In this document: positions 1 through 11,426 of the stretch, piece after piece
How positions within the stretch are numbered: the stretch's first letter is position 1
How the letters are laid out: every line of letters begins with the position of its first letter
Assembly: GCA_040954595.2 (NCBI GenBank)
Contig: CM082579.2
Coordinates: forward strand, 1,612,001-1,676,000
Source: Balanoglossus misakiensis
Taxonomy: Eukaryota > Hemichordata
DNA: 64,000 nucleotides
Direction of reading: 5' to 3'
The notes under the pieces: model-generated
The model's database searches: none
What the model was told of the DNA's origin: nothing
Seen by the model: only the letters and a program-made list of their open reading frames with translations
Made by a program: the position numbers and the translations under genes

Positions 1-270
1 TGGCATAAAGTATGAAAAATAACTTGCCAACTTTAGTTAAAATGGCATTGGTGATGATTTGAATGCAAATGATCAGTGACCTAGATTTGGCAGTTCAGAC
101 TGCAGTGACCCATATAACCCAATACAGAGTGTTGAACAGCTATAAGAACCATAAGAATAAGTCGTACATACTAGTTTAATGTTTACTAACGGACGGGGGG
201 GGGGGGGGGATGACAACTACAGATGGTGGCAAATTGTACATAATCATTTAATGAAAATTGCTCTTTACAG
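1..270 (+). other. PAN3: 3' part of a PAN3 intron
   Basis: Non-coding sequence upstream of the first PAN3 exon in the window. It ends in the acceptor ctctttacag at 261-270, and a run of 15 G lies at 195-209. The exon it joins starts two bases into a codon, so at least one more coding exon lies left of the window. No other feature was seen. Confidence 0.7.
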
Positions 271-3200
271 TGGGTAACCCCGGGAGACCACAAGACCAAT
301 TCTATCAATCACCATTCAACAATATGAACATGGGAGAAGTCAATATGCCATTTCAGCAGGACCTTTTGGGCAACTTTGTGAGTTAGAAGTGTTACTTGTT
401 ATGTTTGTCAGGAACCGTTATCCGGCAGAAAATTAAGCAATAAAACACCCCCAGCCATGGTATATCACGAGATTTTGACCAGTTCACGACATATACGCAC
501 GAGCGATAGCGAGTGCGTATATGGAGTTGAACTGGTCAAAATCGAGTGGTATACCATGGCTGGGGGTGTTTTATTGCTATTATATTATGCCAGTATATTG
601 AAACTTTGCATAAAACATTTTAAAAAGGCATTTTCTTTAACTATGATATATGACTGTGGTATATGGCTAATATATCACGGTCACGTGTCGTGTCTCGACC
701 AATCAAATAGCGTGATTTACACCATCAATATACTGGTATAATATAATACAACATACATTACATGTTCAAATATATATGTACATTGTAATTGAATTCATAT
801 ACACTGTGAAAGTTTGCTTGTAAACAACATTTATTCATGAAGAAAAAACAACATATTCAGGGTGAATGATTTTCAGATAGTGTTGACACAAAATAGCACT
901 GATTGATAGGGGATACTTGTACTCGGAGATAACTAACCATATGTTTCTCATTTAAATAGCCAATTGGTAAAGACTCCGGTCCATTTCCTTTCCTTGGTAA
1001 GTAATAAATAATTCATTTTATTTCTCTCCAAACTCAAAATAGTACATTAACATGTAACATGATTTTTTCCAATGGAAACAAACGTTAACCCTTACAATTG
1101 TATTTTATAATTCAAATTAAATGACTGAAATTGCAAACACTCAAATTCCTTGCACAAAATGATTTCACACAAACTAGGAATGGTTTAAAGGCCTAAATTT
1201 TATCTGATAGTTTGTCTCCAAGGAGCAAAGGAAAAAAGGAGTCTTAAAAGGCTGATAAGTACTTTCTAAAGTGTGCTTTTTATCTCATGAAGTCACAGTG
1301 AATGTTTTTGTTAGAGCCTACTCTGAATAGCAGATGTTAATCATCAGTTTCAGTCATTCAATGTAGTCCCTCAAGCACCCTTCAGATTGGCATTTACAGT
1401 ATTGAGAATAGTACTGTGTGGCTATTCTTTCTCTGTAGAATTCAAATGTTTGAGCAGTCTCTGTAGAAAGTACGGCGTGCACTAACAAATGATAGTGAAA
1501 GTAGAATAAAAGTGCTTTGTGTCGGGATGCACATTTAGGTCATCAAATTTTAATTGCGCACTTTACTTTTCACAAGAGTTTTGCACTAACAGGGTATTTA
1601 CATTATTCATGTTTTTCCCATCTGGACTTGTAATTCTGTCTCCTATGTAATAGAAGCATAAAGCGTGGGTCTCCCCTAAGTTGACCTGTGAACTGTTGTC
1701 CTGTGATTGAACCCACTTCTTTTCATTGTTGGAGTGTGAGCGGGGGCTGCAGGGTTATTGGATATTGATGGCACCACTCTGTGTTCTTATTTTTGCAGGC
1801 AACTCCCATTCAGATGCTCTGGTTGATGATATGTCTGGGTTGACCATGAATCCGATGAATGATAAAAGGGTGAGGCAGCTTCATCTGTGAAAGTGTTTTT
1901 TTTTCTCTCCCATAATTGACATTTTGAGAGCAAAATATTCACAGTAAAACAAACATGATTGTTTGTATCTTCCCGAATCCGGTCCTATTCCTTCACACAT
2001 GTAATCTACTTCTACCCCAAAAGTGATGACAACACAAAATAAACTTGCATTTGTTATCAATAATTAACAGGGGCCAGAACCTGGACCAAATCCTGGAGCA
2101 CTCGAGTTTGTGCCTGGAGCCAAAAATGTTGGAGGCAATGAGTTCATCCCTGGGGTCAGTGAATTTATTCCCAGGTCGAAGTATCCATCTGGTGGTGGCA
2201 ACAACACATCTGTGTTTCCGCCAACAAATCACCTTTCAGCTGGTAAGTTGTGTTTCATTGCAGAGATTTGCACAAACAGGCAACTGTGCTACAGTTTTAA
2301 GTAATCACGGTGGCATGTACTTGCTGTTTTACCTCAAGATCTCTGAGATGATTCCTTGTAAGATCAATCTTAAAACCTTTTAGGTCATCCCCTTACATTT
2401 CAACCTTACTCCCACACTCAGGGTCCAACTCCTTTTCATCTGCTCACTCGCCGCTTCACTCGCCCAAGTTGACGCCGACAGGGTCACCCACACTCAGACA
2501 CAGGTCAAGGTCACCACTGCCGGCACCCTTGGACTTGAACCAGGTGAATGCTGCAACGCAGGGCAAATCAGACACTGCCGCCGCTGCAGCCGCTGCTGCA
2601 GCCATGGGCCAACAGATGCCCGGTCACCACATCCAGGAAAATATCGGTGGCACCACTTATTTCTACACACAAGAACAAATGCAAGCTGCCAGACCAATCG
2701 GTGTAAGTAGCTCTCTCATGTTGAAAAGGTCATTAGACAGTTCAATTGTCCTTTTCAATTTTCTGTTAGGTAATTTAGACTTGAATGTCTCTGTACCAAG
2801 CGAAGACTGGAAGACAATGATTGATACACTGGTGATAATAATTAATCCCCTTGGAACCTGTTGCTGGGGAGCTGGTCATTTCATTCATTGACTTTGATAT
2901 CTTCTTCTCGTCTGATTGTTTGTTGCAGGTGTACCCAAATTTCCATGTGTACCCCTCAGAACCGCCGAACATCAGCTACAGGGTCCCCAAGCCCAATGCA
3001 CCAACTTTCTTTTCCAGTGAAGAGTTAAGGGTTGATATTATTAACCGACATTTACAGACCATGGCTGTGGTGGATCCAGCCCAATTCCCAGGTAGGTGAA
3101 CTTTAGTAATGGACAGAGTTGTCAAAGAGGCATTGGTTGAAAACAGATATTTGGCAAAAATAACAACTGGCTGTTTCTGTCACAAGTGAAGTGGCAGTGG

Positions 3201-6072
3201 TAAAAATGTGTACAATCTTGGACAATACCAGTGGGAAGTGTCTGTTGAAGCATCTCATTGACCTTTTCCCTTGTTCCCTTGGTGATCAATTAGCATGTGT
3301 GTCCTGCAGTCATTAGCAGAGATATTTCCACCTTTGCAGATTTGCCAAGTGAAGTTGATAATTATCACAGCCTGTGCCCGTTGGAACTCATCCCTACTAC
3401 CCCGTTAGAAAAATCCAGTACCTTTGGCTATGTGACATCCTGTTATAAAGCTATCAACAGTAAAGATTCCAAGGTGTATTGCTTGAGAAGAATACATGGT
3501 GAGTTACTTATGTTTGTGGTTTCAGTAGTGGACGCTGAATAGTGAAAATCAATTGTTTGACATATCAATAAAGATTGACAGAGTTGATGTTGGTTATTAC
3601 ACTCCAAAAATATTAATTTTGATTGGTACTCCCACTAACCCTTACATGTATGTTTATCTTACAGGTTTTCGCTTAGTCAATACAAATTGCATGACATTAG
3701 TTGACATGTGGAAGAAAATTCAACATTCCAACATTGTATCTTTACGGGAAGTGTTCACAACCAAAGCCTTCGGTGATCTTTGTGAGTAATTATTTATATG
3801 TAGTCTCTTTTACGCATACACATATAGGTACAGACATGCATTTTTGGAACAATTTTGGCGTAAATGATTGAATTTTACACAGGTACAGTGATGTGCTCTT
3901 TTTGCTTCCTTCTAGCTCTGGTGTTTGCACATGATTTCCATGCAGGATCAGAGACACTGATGGGTAAACATTTCAGTAACAGCAAAGAGCACCACATGAA
4001 AGGGAAATATAACAAAGGTATGTTATTCGGGTTTGTAAATTCACTTTGATACCTTTCCCTAAGAAAGCCTAGCAATGAAGCAAAATCCTGTAGAAACCTG
4101 TTTCCTTTATTATTCTTGCTGAAGATCTTTTTTTCCATATTATATGCAACACATAAACGTTTATAAACCTCTTTTTCCAGGGATGAAGAGTCTGCGACAG
4201 CACAATGGCTTACTGCCTGAGAGTGTGATATGGACATACATCATTCAGCTCAGCTCAGCATTGAGGGCCATCCATGCTGCAGGGCTTGCGTGTCGTGTCA
4301 TGGACCCGACCAAAATTCTCCTCAGTGGTAAAACCCGTCTCCGTGTGAATTGTGTCGGTATATTCGACGTTTTAACTTTTGATAATCAACAATCCAATCC
4401 ATTGGCTATGATGCCACACTATCAGGTGAGACTTTAATTTCACTGTCGGAAGCTACACTTTGGAAAGGCAACTATATGTTGTGAAATATCTGAGAAAAAC
4501 ATCACAATGAAGGAAAACATTTTTGAATAATAGACCTTTGTAAACAAAACATTGATGTGAAGAATATGTGTAGACAGCAATTACTTGTTTCACTAGTTTT
4601 GACTTTTTTGACTTGACAGCAAGAAGACTTGGTTTCACTGGGTAAAGTTGTGCTGGCATTGGCGTGTCACTCTGTGCTGGGAATCCAGAGAGAAAACATC
4701 CAATCATCCATGGAGTTAGTGGCCATCAATTATTCGGAAGATTTGAAGAATCTTATACTGTGAGTGGCTGCTATTTGATTCATGACACTGTGTAGAATTT
4801 TTTTTAGTCTTCTCCAATATTGAACATGATCCGAAGACCGATAAAGGTCTTCTGAATAGACAAACCCATTATATGACAGTATGTAGCAGACATGTAACAT
4901 GACCAGACAGAGATTTCCCTCCATTAGCCCATTGTTCAATTGTGGATTCATTTAAAGTGTAGAATTTCATTCTGAGTGCATCAGAACAGAGAAGCCATTA
5001 TGAATTGGCCACAGATCAGTGGCTTTGATATTTTATGTAATATGATCTACAGAGAGGTATTGGCAACTGGATCAGATCCATTCTATGCAAAGAGATCATT
5101 TTGAGTGCCTTACTTCTTCACAAAAAATTCTAGCCACCTTCGTACAACTTGACTGTTTTTTTCTACTATTTCAGGTATTTGCTGACCAATCAGAACCGCT
5201 TGCGGAGTGTTAATGATGTGATGCCTATGATTGGGGCTCGATTTTACACACAGCTGGAAGCTGCCCAAGCGAGAAGTGATTTCATTGAGGAAGATCTTGC
5301 CAAGGAGGTGCAAAATGGTCGACTGTTCCGACTGCTAGCCAAGTTGAATACAATATGCGAGCGGCCAGAGTAAGTTTGAATTTTTTGTGATATTTGATTT
5401 TGTGATTTTTGGATCAGTCTACTGTCCGAGATAACTCCTGAAGCTTTCAATTTTGCATTAGAAAGATCAGCTTCAAGCAGTTGAAACATTTGAGAAGAAG
5501 CTGTTCTCAACATAAATTTTTAGAGTGTGTACATAGTGTGCCATGATTGCTTATGTTGTATCACTGTGCAGGTTTCAGATGGATCCGGCATGGTCTGAGA
5601 CAGGTGATCGTTATTTACTGAAATTATTCCGAGACTTTGTCTTCCATCAAGTGACAGAAGCAGGAACTGCATGGGTTGATATTGCACATATCAACCAGTG
5701 CCTTAATAAGGTCAGTAGCTACTGCTTTTTAACTTCTGCTTTGCACACACCCCATGTCACAGCTCTCATTCACTCTGGAGGAAGTTTGTGTAAAATAGTT
5801 TGAAGTAACTTTGCTGTCAGTCTGTAATCACACCACCTGTCTATTCCTATGATAACTGTGAAATATCCCGGAATTCATCATATTTTGCTCTATTTGCACA
5901 GCTGGATGCCGGAGTACCGGAGAAAGTGAGCCTGATGTCGAGAGATGAACAGAACGTCCTTGTGGTTTCGTACGCTGACCTCAAGATGTGCTTTGATGCC
6001 ACTTACGCTGAAATCATGCAGTCTGGTGAGACTGCTGCCTCACACCAGGCCCCGCCCCCGCCGCCAACGTAA
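271..6072 (+). CDS. PAN3: PAN3, PAN2-PAN3 deadenylase subunit (5' partial, 14 exons)
   Basis: PAN3 is the adaptor subunit of the cytoplasmic PAN2-PAN3 poly(A) nuclease. It binds poly(A)-binding protein and delivers the PAN2 exonuclease to mRNA tails. Exons read from the sequence: 271-377, 960-996, 1799-1869, 2071-2242, 2422-2702, 2929-3091, 3340-3498, 3665-3781, 3916-4017, 4181-4425, 4620-4759, 5175-5369, 5572-5710 and 5902-6072 (taa). All introns are GT-AG and the phases agree, giving 698 residues. Domain order: a disordered region with a PAM2 motif (exon at 2071), a nine-alanine run, the ENIGGTTYFYT segment, a pseudokinase (GYVTSCYKAINSKD, VDMWKKIQHSNIV, LLPESVIWTYIIQLSSALR, GLACRVMDPTKILLSGK, NCVGIFDVL), a coiled-coil linker (DDLKNLI-like, LRSVNDVMPMIGARFYTQLE) and the C-terminal knob (ETGDRYLLKLFRDFVFHQVT, LDAGVPEKVSLMSRDE). 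The kinase HRD and DFG motifs are replaced, as is known for PAN3. The N-terminal CCCH finger typical of the family must be encoded upstream. The protein ends in a proline run. For the exon at 2422, an acceptor at 2383 was rejected because it breaks frame. Confidence 0.97.
436..578. repeat. Foldback (MITE-like) inverted repeat in a PAN3 intron
   Basis: Arms starting agcaataaaacaccccca at 436 and ending tgggggtgttttattgct at 578 are reverse complements. The pairing continues inward (ccatggtat / ataccatgg; ttttgaccagttc / gaactggtcaaaa; tatacgcac / gtgcgtata) to a short centre, gagcgatagc. The whole 143 bp forms one imperfect hairpin, as in short non-autonomous DNA elements. No clear target-site duplication was seen. 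An apparent reading frame through it (457-741) has no recognisable protein. Confidence 0.8.
2083..2124 (+). other. PAM2-type PABP-binding motif in PAN3
   Basis: The exon at 2071 encodes GPNPGALEFVPGAK here. This matches the known PAM2 pattern (N-P-x-A-x-E-F-x-P) that binds the MLLE domain of poly(A)-binding protein. Two further E-F-I-P cores follow within the next 20 residues (about 2140-2173), so the exon carries three E-F-[VI]-P cores. Confidence 0.85.
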
Positions 6073-6526
6073 CAGGATGCTTCCACAAAAGGTCTAGTCT
6101 AATATCAGTGATTTACAGTGAAACATATTGTCATATTTTTACTCACTCCAATTTTTTCAGAAGACATTTGTTATTGTAACTGTTATAAATTTTATTCTCC
6201 ACTTAAGAGAGAAAAGATTTTGAGATTCCCAGTTCTATAAGATATTCAATTTAAATCATACTATTTTTGGACCTTTCGTTTCATTTTGTTGTTTTGCTCA
6301 GAACATTTTAAAGTTGTCTATCGTGTAACTAAGTAATCCAAGCATGAAACTGCCACCTTCCTGAAACATGGCAGAAAGTTTTCAATTTCATGTCAGCATT
6401 TATTTTCAGACTTATGCTTGCAGGAGCTAAGGGGGTTCTTTTGTCTGTATGTCTGCCTGTATGTTCTGTCTGCTTTTAAGCTTGCAAAAGCAAACTAACC
6501 ATCAACCCTGCTTGCGTTGCTTTAAA

Positions 6527-6543
6527 GGGGGGGGGGGGGGGGG
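6527..6543. repeat. Homopolymer G17 tract
   Basis: Seventeen consecutive G, one of several long G or C runs in the window (others at 195-209, 11804-11816, 11826-11839, 34245-34264 and 47505-47519). Such runs are length-unstable and prone to sequencing error. Confidence 0.95.
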
Positions 6544-6573
6544 ATATGATGCACAGCTGACTTTTAGTTTCCC

Positions 6574-6579
6574 AATAAA
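6574..6579 (+). terminator. Proximal polyadenylation signal of PAN3
   Basis: AATAAA about 500 bases after the stop, followed within 15 bases by tgtgt-rich sequence. A plausible short-3'UTR cleavage site. Confidence 0.4.
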
Positions 6580-7856
6580 CAGTTCTGTGTACAGACAAAA
6601 AGTCAAATTTGTATAAAATGTCCATATCAACAAATATGGGCCTTTAAGCTAAGGAGAGTTTGAAAAAAAGAGCAAGTTTGTTTTGAATCCTATGACTCCT
6701 TTTCAGTCGGAGTTATGGGGCGTAAAATGACTGCTCTTGGTATAAAGAGTCAATCAGTACATTGTACATGTATTTCATCATATTCTATCAGCTGTGATCA
6801 TATTGCAAAATTCTGAAAGATTAACTGTGATGTTAAACATGGATGTATATTAACTTTCATCTGACTACAAGTCTAATTTAATATTAAATTATGGTAATCT
6901 AACGATTGTACCTTTAGGTATCTCATATCATAATGTTAAGAAATATTAAATCAGAAAAACACTATTTTGAAATGGAGCAGAATGACTTTTGTTACATGAA
7001 TGTTAACATAAGGCATCATTCTGGATTTTATAAATTACAACATCGAAATTTATCATCCATATTTTATCAAATAGTTTTATACATATTTCCCTGGTTTCTT
7101 AAAGAACATTTTGTATGTTGCTTTTACAGATAGTGGTGTAATGTCTAACTCAGAATGTACTCTGTATAAAAATTCACAGAAACATTGGAATAATGTCATC
7201 AGCATGCTTTGTGTTTTGCAAAACTTTCAGGGTTATCGTTGTATGTGTGTGGTACATTTAGTCACGCCAAGCAAAGCTGAGGATAAATCTCACATGCCTT
7301 TTTGTTCACCTTTCCTACTGTGTCAAAGGTCATTGTCAAGGAGATGACCTGTTCATGACATTGCCATGCTCAATCTGATTCTGCTGAATGAAAATCTCAT
7401 GCTCTTATGTGGGAAATCTCAAAGTGGGTTGCAGTTTCAAAGCTGATGGTCACTTTAATGGGACATGGTGTAAAACATTTGAATCTGTCCAATAAGTATT
7501 TTATTCAGTCTTTTGATTAACTTTTAGAGATTGAAACAGGTTTATGCATTTGTAAAATAAAATTGTGAGAGAAAATACAGTAGAATATTTATTAAATTGA
7601 TTGGGAGTTTTCTCAGAGAGAAAGGCAAAGATTTTATCCTGTGGATGAGACAAGAACAACGAATCATGCATGTGTTTTAAAGTTACATTTTTGACACAGT
7701 AGGGTAACGTTTGTACACAAATGGATGAGATTTTAGAGTCTGGACTGCAGTGAATTTTTTTTTCAAGTTTTACTGCAGCTGATGTTGTGCACAACTTCAT
7801 TCAAAAGAGCAGCTGTCTTGCACAAGGTTGAAAACAAAAGTGTGTCAAACACCAAA

Positions 7857-7870
7857 CACTAGAGGGTGTT
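7857..7870. promoter_or_regulatory. CTCF-like core motif
   Basis: cactagagggtgtt resembles the known CTCF core CCACNAGGGGGCG with mismatches. Judged from motif shape only. Confidence 0.2.
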
Positions 7871-10800
7871 CTAAATGAAAGCTTGTTTGCATGAGGCATG
7901 GCCCTTTTTGGTCAATGCTGAACCTATTTTCTAGTCAGATCCTGGGTTTTCCAGATTTTCAAACATCACTGTAAATGCCTTACATTCCTATTATATTATT
8001 ACCATTTGGAAACTTTATTTTGTAAAGAAACCAAAGTTCAGGCAGGATATCATAAATTGGTGTGGTAGGTGTTTGACCCTATCTCATTTGCTTTTTTTGT
8101 TCCTTACAGATTTAAGGCAATACCGAAGGATTAAGATCAAAATGAAAAAAATTGTTGACTTCATTGGGAACTTAAAATCAGAAGATTCAAAGCAAACAAA
8201 TAATTTTTAGTGTCAATGGCCAGTGACTTCACAGCTGGGGTTTCAAACATGTTCGTTGAATCGACCAAATGTATGCTGTCTGCCCTAAAATTTCAGGATG
8301 AAATACATAAGATGTCTGTTTATAGTCTCCAGCATGGATTATTCAAAAGATCAGAAGCCAAAAAAATCAATGCATTTGAAACCTTGCCAGTGTAACAACC
8401 AACATATCCTTCAGTATTGTGTTAAGTGTCTAAATGACATTCCACCATTGAATATAAATGCTGGTGTATTATATCTCTCTATATATATTTGTCAATTCAA
8501 AGATGTAAACTTTGTTGGAAAGTGTGATATAGTATGAAGTATAGCCAGATTATTTTAGGGCGATTGGACAGAAAGTGTGAGCTTTCAAATGAAGATTTGC
8601 CATTCAGATTGGGCCAGTGCATGTGCAGTGCCTCAGAAAGCTTGTCCTCATAGGTTACAGCATTTGTGCACCTGGTTGTACACCTGGTTTGAATAATCAA
8701 CTGACCAAGTAACCGACAAAACAACCTTAGGAGACTGCTGCACACGGCCCGTTCAGGCAGTTGGAGTTCTTTTCTGATCTGCCAGATTCATGCAGTTTGG
8801 ATCACTGTTTGTGTCGACATCATTCAGCAAATCTGACAGTATAAATGGTACCAAGGGAATCAGGGTTTGAAAAAATTAACATTCTGATAATGCATTGCAG
8901 TTTACATTTATGTTACACTTCAGCACAAAGATGCTCCAGACTTCACCCAGCTATCTTGCTATACCATGTTTCTCTCATTTTTCTGTAACTTTCAGGAGAG
9001 ATGAGTTCAGACATCGGAGTTGACTTCATTTATCAGAGAATGACCTTTTACCAAAAAACTAAAGAGTACAGTTGGCCTCCATGCCAACATACAAAAATGT
9101 TGATTTTGTTGTACCTTTTTTGAAAATTCAGTCTATTAGTTTCACCATATATAGTTCATCAATTTTAAGTCTTTTAAATTAAAGTATAGATCTCTTCCTC
9201 TTGTAACTTCTATAATTTTTACAAGACATCCCAGAAACATTTTATAGCATTGTTTTTTTTCTCTGTGAGTAATATTAGTTTTTACTGGTCCACCAGAATT
9301 TATGTATCGTGCTAGCTTGAAATTGCGTATACTTGTGTATGGCAATCCTCTACACATTTGCTCTCAGAACTACAGATTTCTTTAGTTGTTCACAAAGTTC
9401 ATACATTCTTGAAAACAGACCTTTTAGAAGAGGAATATTTGGTCTGTATTTAAATAGCACATTTATCCAGGTTATTTTGTGGTTTATGCATACTTCTATT
9501 TTCATTGCTCAATATAAAATTTTAAAAGGAAACAAACACTGCCAGATTCATAAAATGACCAGGAACCTGTTTTAATTTTTGGTAAATCAAAGACAAGCGT
9601 CATTTAGAAGCATCCTTGTGAGATTGCTCTACATCAGCTGGGATCAATAATGTTTTTTTAGTGTGTTTACATTTAAAGTAATGCTTAACATGTGATTTCA
9701 AAAATAGAAGTACAGATGATTACTTGCAATATGCAAATACTGTGAGTTGGGATTCTGATTGGGTCAGTTGATGAATGAATAACCAATCAGACCTCTTGCA
9801 TCAAAATCTTCGCGGACAAGCCCCGGTATTTGTAAGCAGAGCTACTTTTTGTGATCAGCCTTGTAATCCAAAATTTCTCCTCCCTGATCGTCTACTTATT
9901 AACTTTGATTTCTCCGTCTGTAAAATTGCCACTGCTTGATGAAAAAAAATGTGCTTGAGTTTAATGAATAAGATCGACTGATTCATCAGATTTTGTTTCA
10001 AGATGTTTAGTGTACACAAACATGATATCTGAATAATCTCTCAGTACTCTTTAAAATGCTTGTCACTCTGTCCCAGTATTGTATTTATATGTACTCTTCA
10101 ATTCGAGAACTCTCATGACTTGGCCATTGTCAGTAGAAAACAATTACCTTCAAGGGAAAATGATGAAGTATACGAAAAGAGGCTTTATGGACAAAAGACA
10201 GCTTTGTGTATAGTTAAGATTTATTGCATTATTTTCATATTATTTTAATCAGCATCAACTGTGGAAAAAGATACATTGTTACAATATGAAATATTGTGAA
10301 ATTGATCTCATCAACTTCAGTTTTCATGTAAATTAATAGTTTCAAGCAGCTAAGATTTCATCAAGTTAATCAAAAGACAATGAAATGTAAACTTGCGAGA
10401 CTAGACTAGGGCTCTGTACGAGATATTGGCAGTTCTTTCGAGGTGTTACGAACAGGATGGAACTTTCATATTCCCAACATTCAGATTTAGAAGTTTTGAC
10501 ATTATATGACTGTACTGTGAATTTTTATTCACCCAAGCTTTACCCTGAAGTGATGATGTTCAGCAAAATATGTCATTCAGTTTTGATGTATGTATTGGTT
10601 CATGAATGTACTGTCAAATAGCATTTAACCCTTTCACCACCATGGTTTGGTCCAAATGAGAGTGAATGGGTTAAACATGGAAGAGCCTATGAAAAGTTTT
10701 TTTTTTATTTGTTCATTATCAGATTATCAGAATTTTAATAGGTCCTGTAAAACATTTCCCTTTTTGCAGTATTTACACATGTAATCAATCGAAAAGTGGG

Positions 10801-10930
10801 ACATATACTGAGAATGTTGAAAATAGAAATTGGAAAAGATGAGCATGAACAGTTACTGTAACCTGTAAATCAAGATATTTTGTACAGAATTCAACTTTTT
10901 TTCTGTAAACATTGTACTTTGCAATATTTT

Positions 10931-10954
10931 AATAAAATATGTGTGTAAAATAAA
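10931..10954 (+). terminator. Paired polyadenylation signals
   Basis: AATAAA at 10931-10936 and again at 10949-10954, followed by gtgtggctgtgttgt, a GU-rich downstream element. This is a good candidate for the distal 3' end of PAN3, just before the foldback at 11043 and the next gene. Confidence 0.5.
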
Positions 10955-11042
10955 GTGTGGCTGTGTTGTACATGTATTCTGTTCAGGGCCCCCTCCAATG
11001 AAATTGCAAGTGTATGTACAGTATTGTTTCTTGGATGTAGTC

Positions 11043-11146
11043 CTAGTCTAGTATCTAGCTGTATTTTGCCCACTTTGCTTCCAAAACTAATGAGTTGATT
11101 AGTTTTGCAAGCAAAGCGGGCAAAACACGGCCAGATACCAGACTAG
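11043..11146. repeat. 49-bp-arm inverted repeat between PAN3 and the zinc-finger gene
   Basis: Left arm 11043-11091 (ctagtctagtatctagct ... aaaactaat) and right arm 11098-11146 (attagttttgc ... cagactag) are reverse complements with about eight mismatches, around a 6-base loop (gagttg). The 104-bp foldback could be a small MITE or a hairpin-forming boundary element. Flanking target duplications were not evident. Confidence 0.8.
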
Positions 11147-11217
11147 CACAGTCCATACACACATAAGTGTGTTTTTATGCTTCGAAAATGGCGTCATGAT
11201 GCAGGGTACATGGTAGA

Positions 11218-11232
11218 GCGCCCTCTAACGGT
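11218..11232. promoter_or_regulatory. CTCF-like motif upstream of the zinc-finger gene
   Basis: gcgccctctaacggt resembles the reverse complement of the CTCF core (GCGCCCCCTGGTGG). It lies about 200 bases before the ATG, near gaaaatggcg, a YY1-like element, at 11184-11193. Binding is inferred from motif shape only. Confidence 0.25.
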
Positions 11233-11426
11233 GACCCACCTTGGCAAGGTCATTGCGTAAGGCTAAGGGGAGCGTCTTTTGCGTTGTGTGGCGTGCAGTT
11301 GTTGCAACTTCTGTGTCCATTTCATCGATTATATCATATACATGTACTTCTAAACAAGCTCGATTTCACTTTGGTTAATATTTGCACCCGATCAGATATC
11401 AAAAGACAACGAGGCGTATCCAGAAC

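Larger units (their letters stand above)
6073..11042 (+). other. Candidate long PAN3 3'UTR plus intergenic DNA, no gene seen
   Basis: AT-rich sequence after the PAN3 stop with no recognisable coding exon; short ORFs here look random. An early AATAAA lies at 6574 and a G17 tract at 6527-6543. Two AATAAA signals near 10931 and 10949 are candidates for a distal 3' end. Whether transcription reaches that far cannot be read from DNA. Confidence 0.5.

Noticed and set aside
2384-2421. Alternative PAN3 acceptor at 2383
   Set aside because: It breaks the reading frame from the previous exon. The acceptor cccacactcag at 2421 follows a pyrimidine-rich tract and restores the PAN3 frame.
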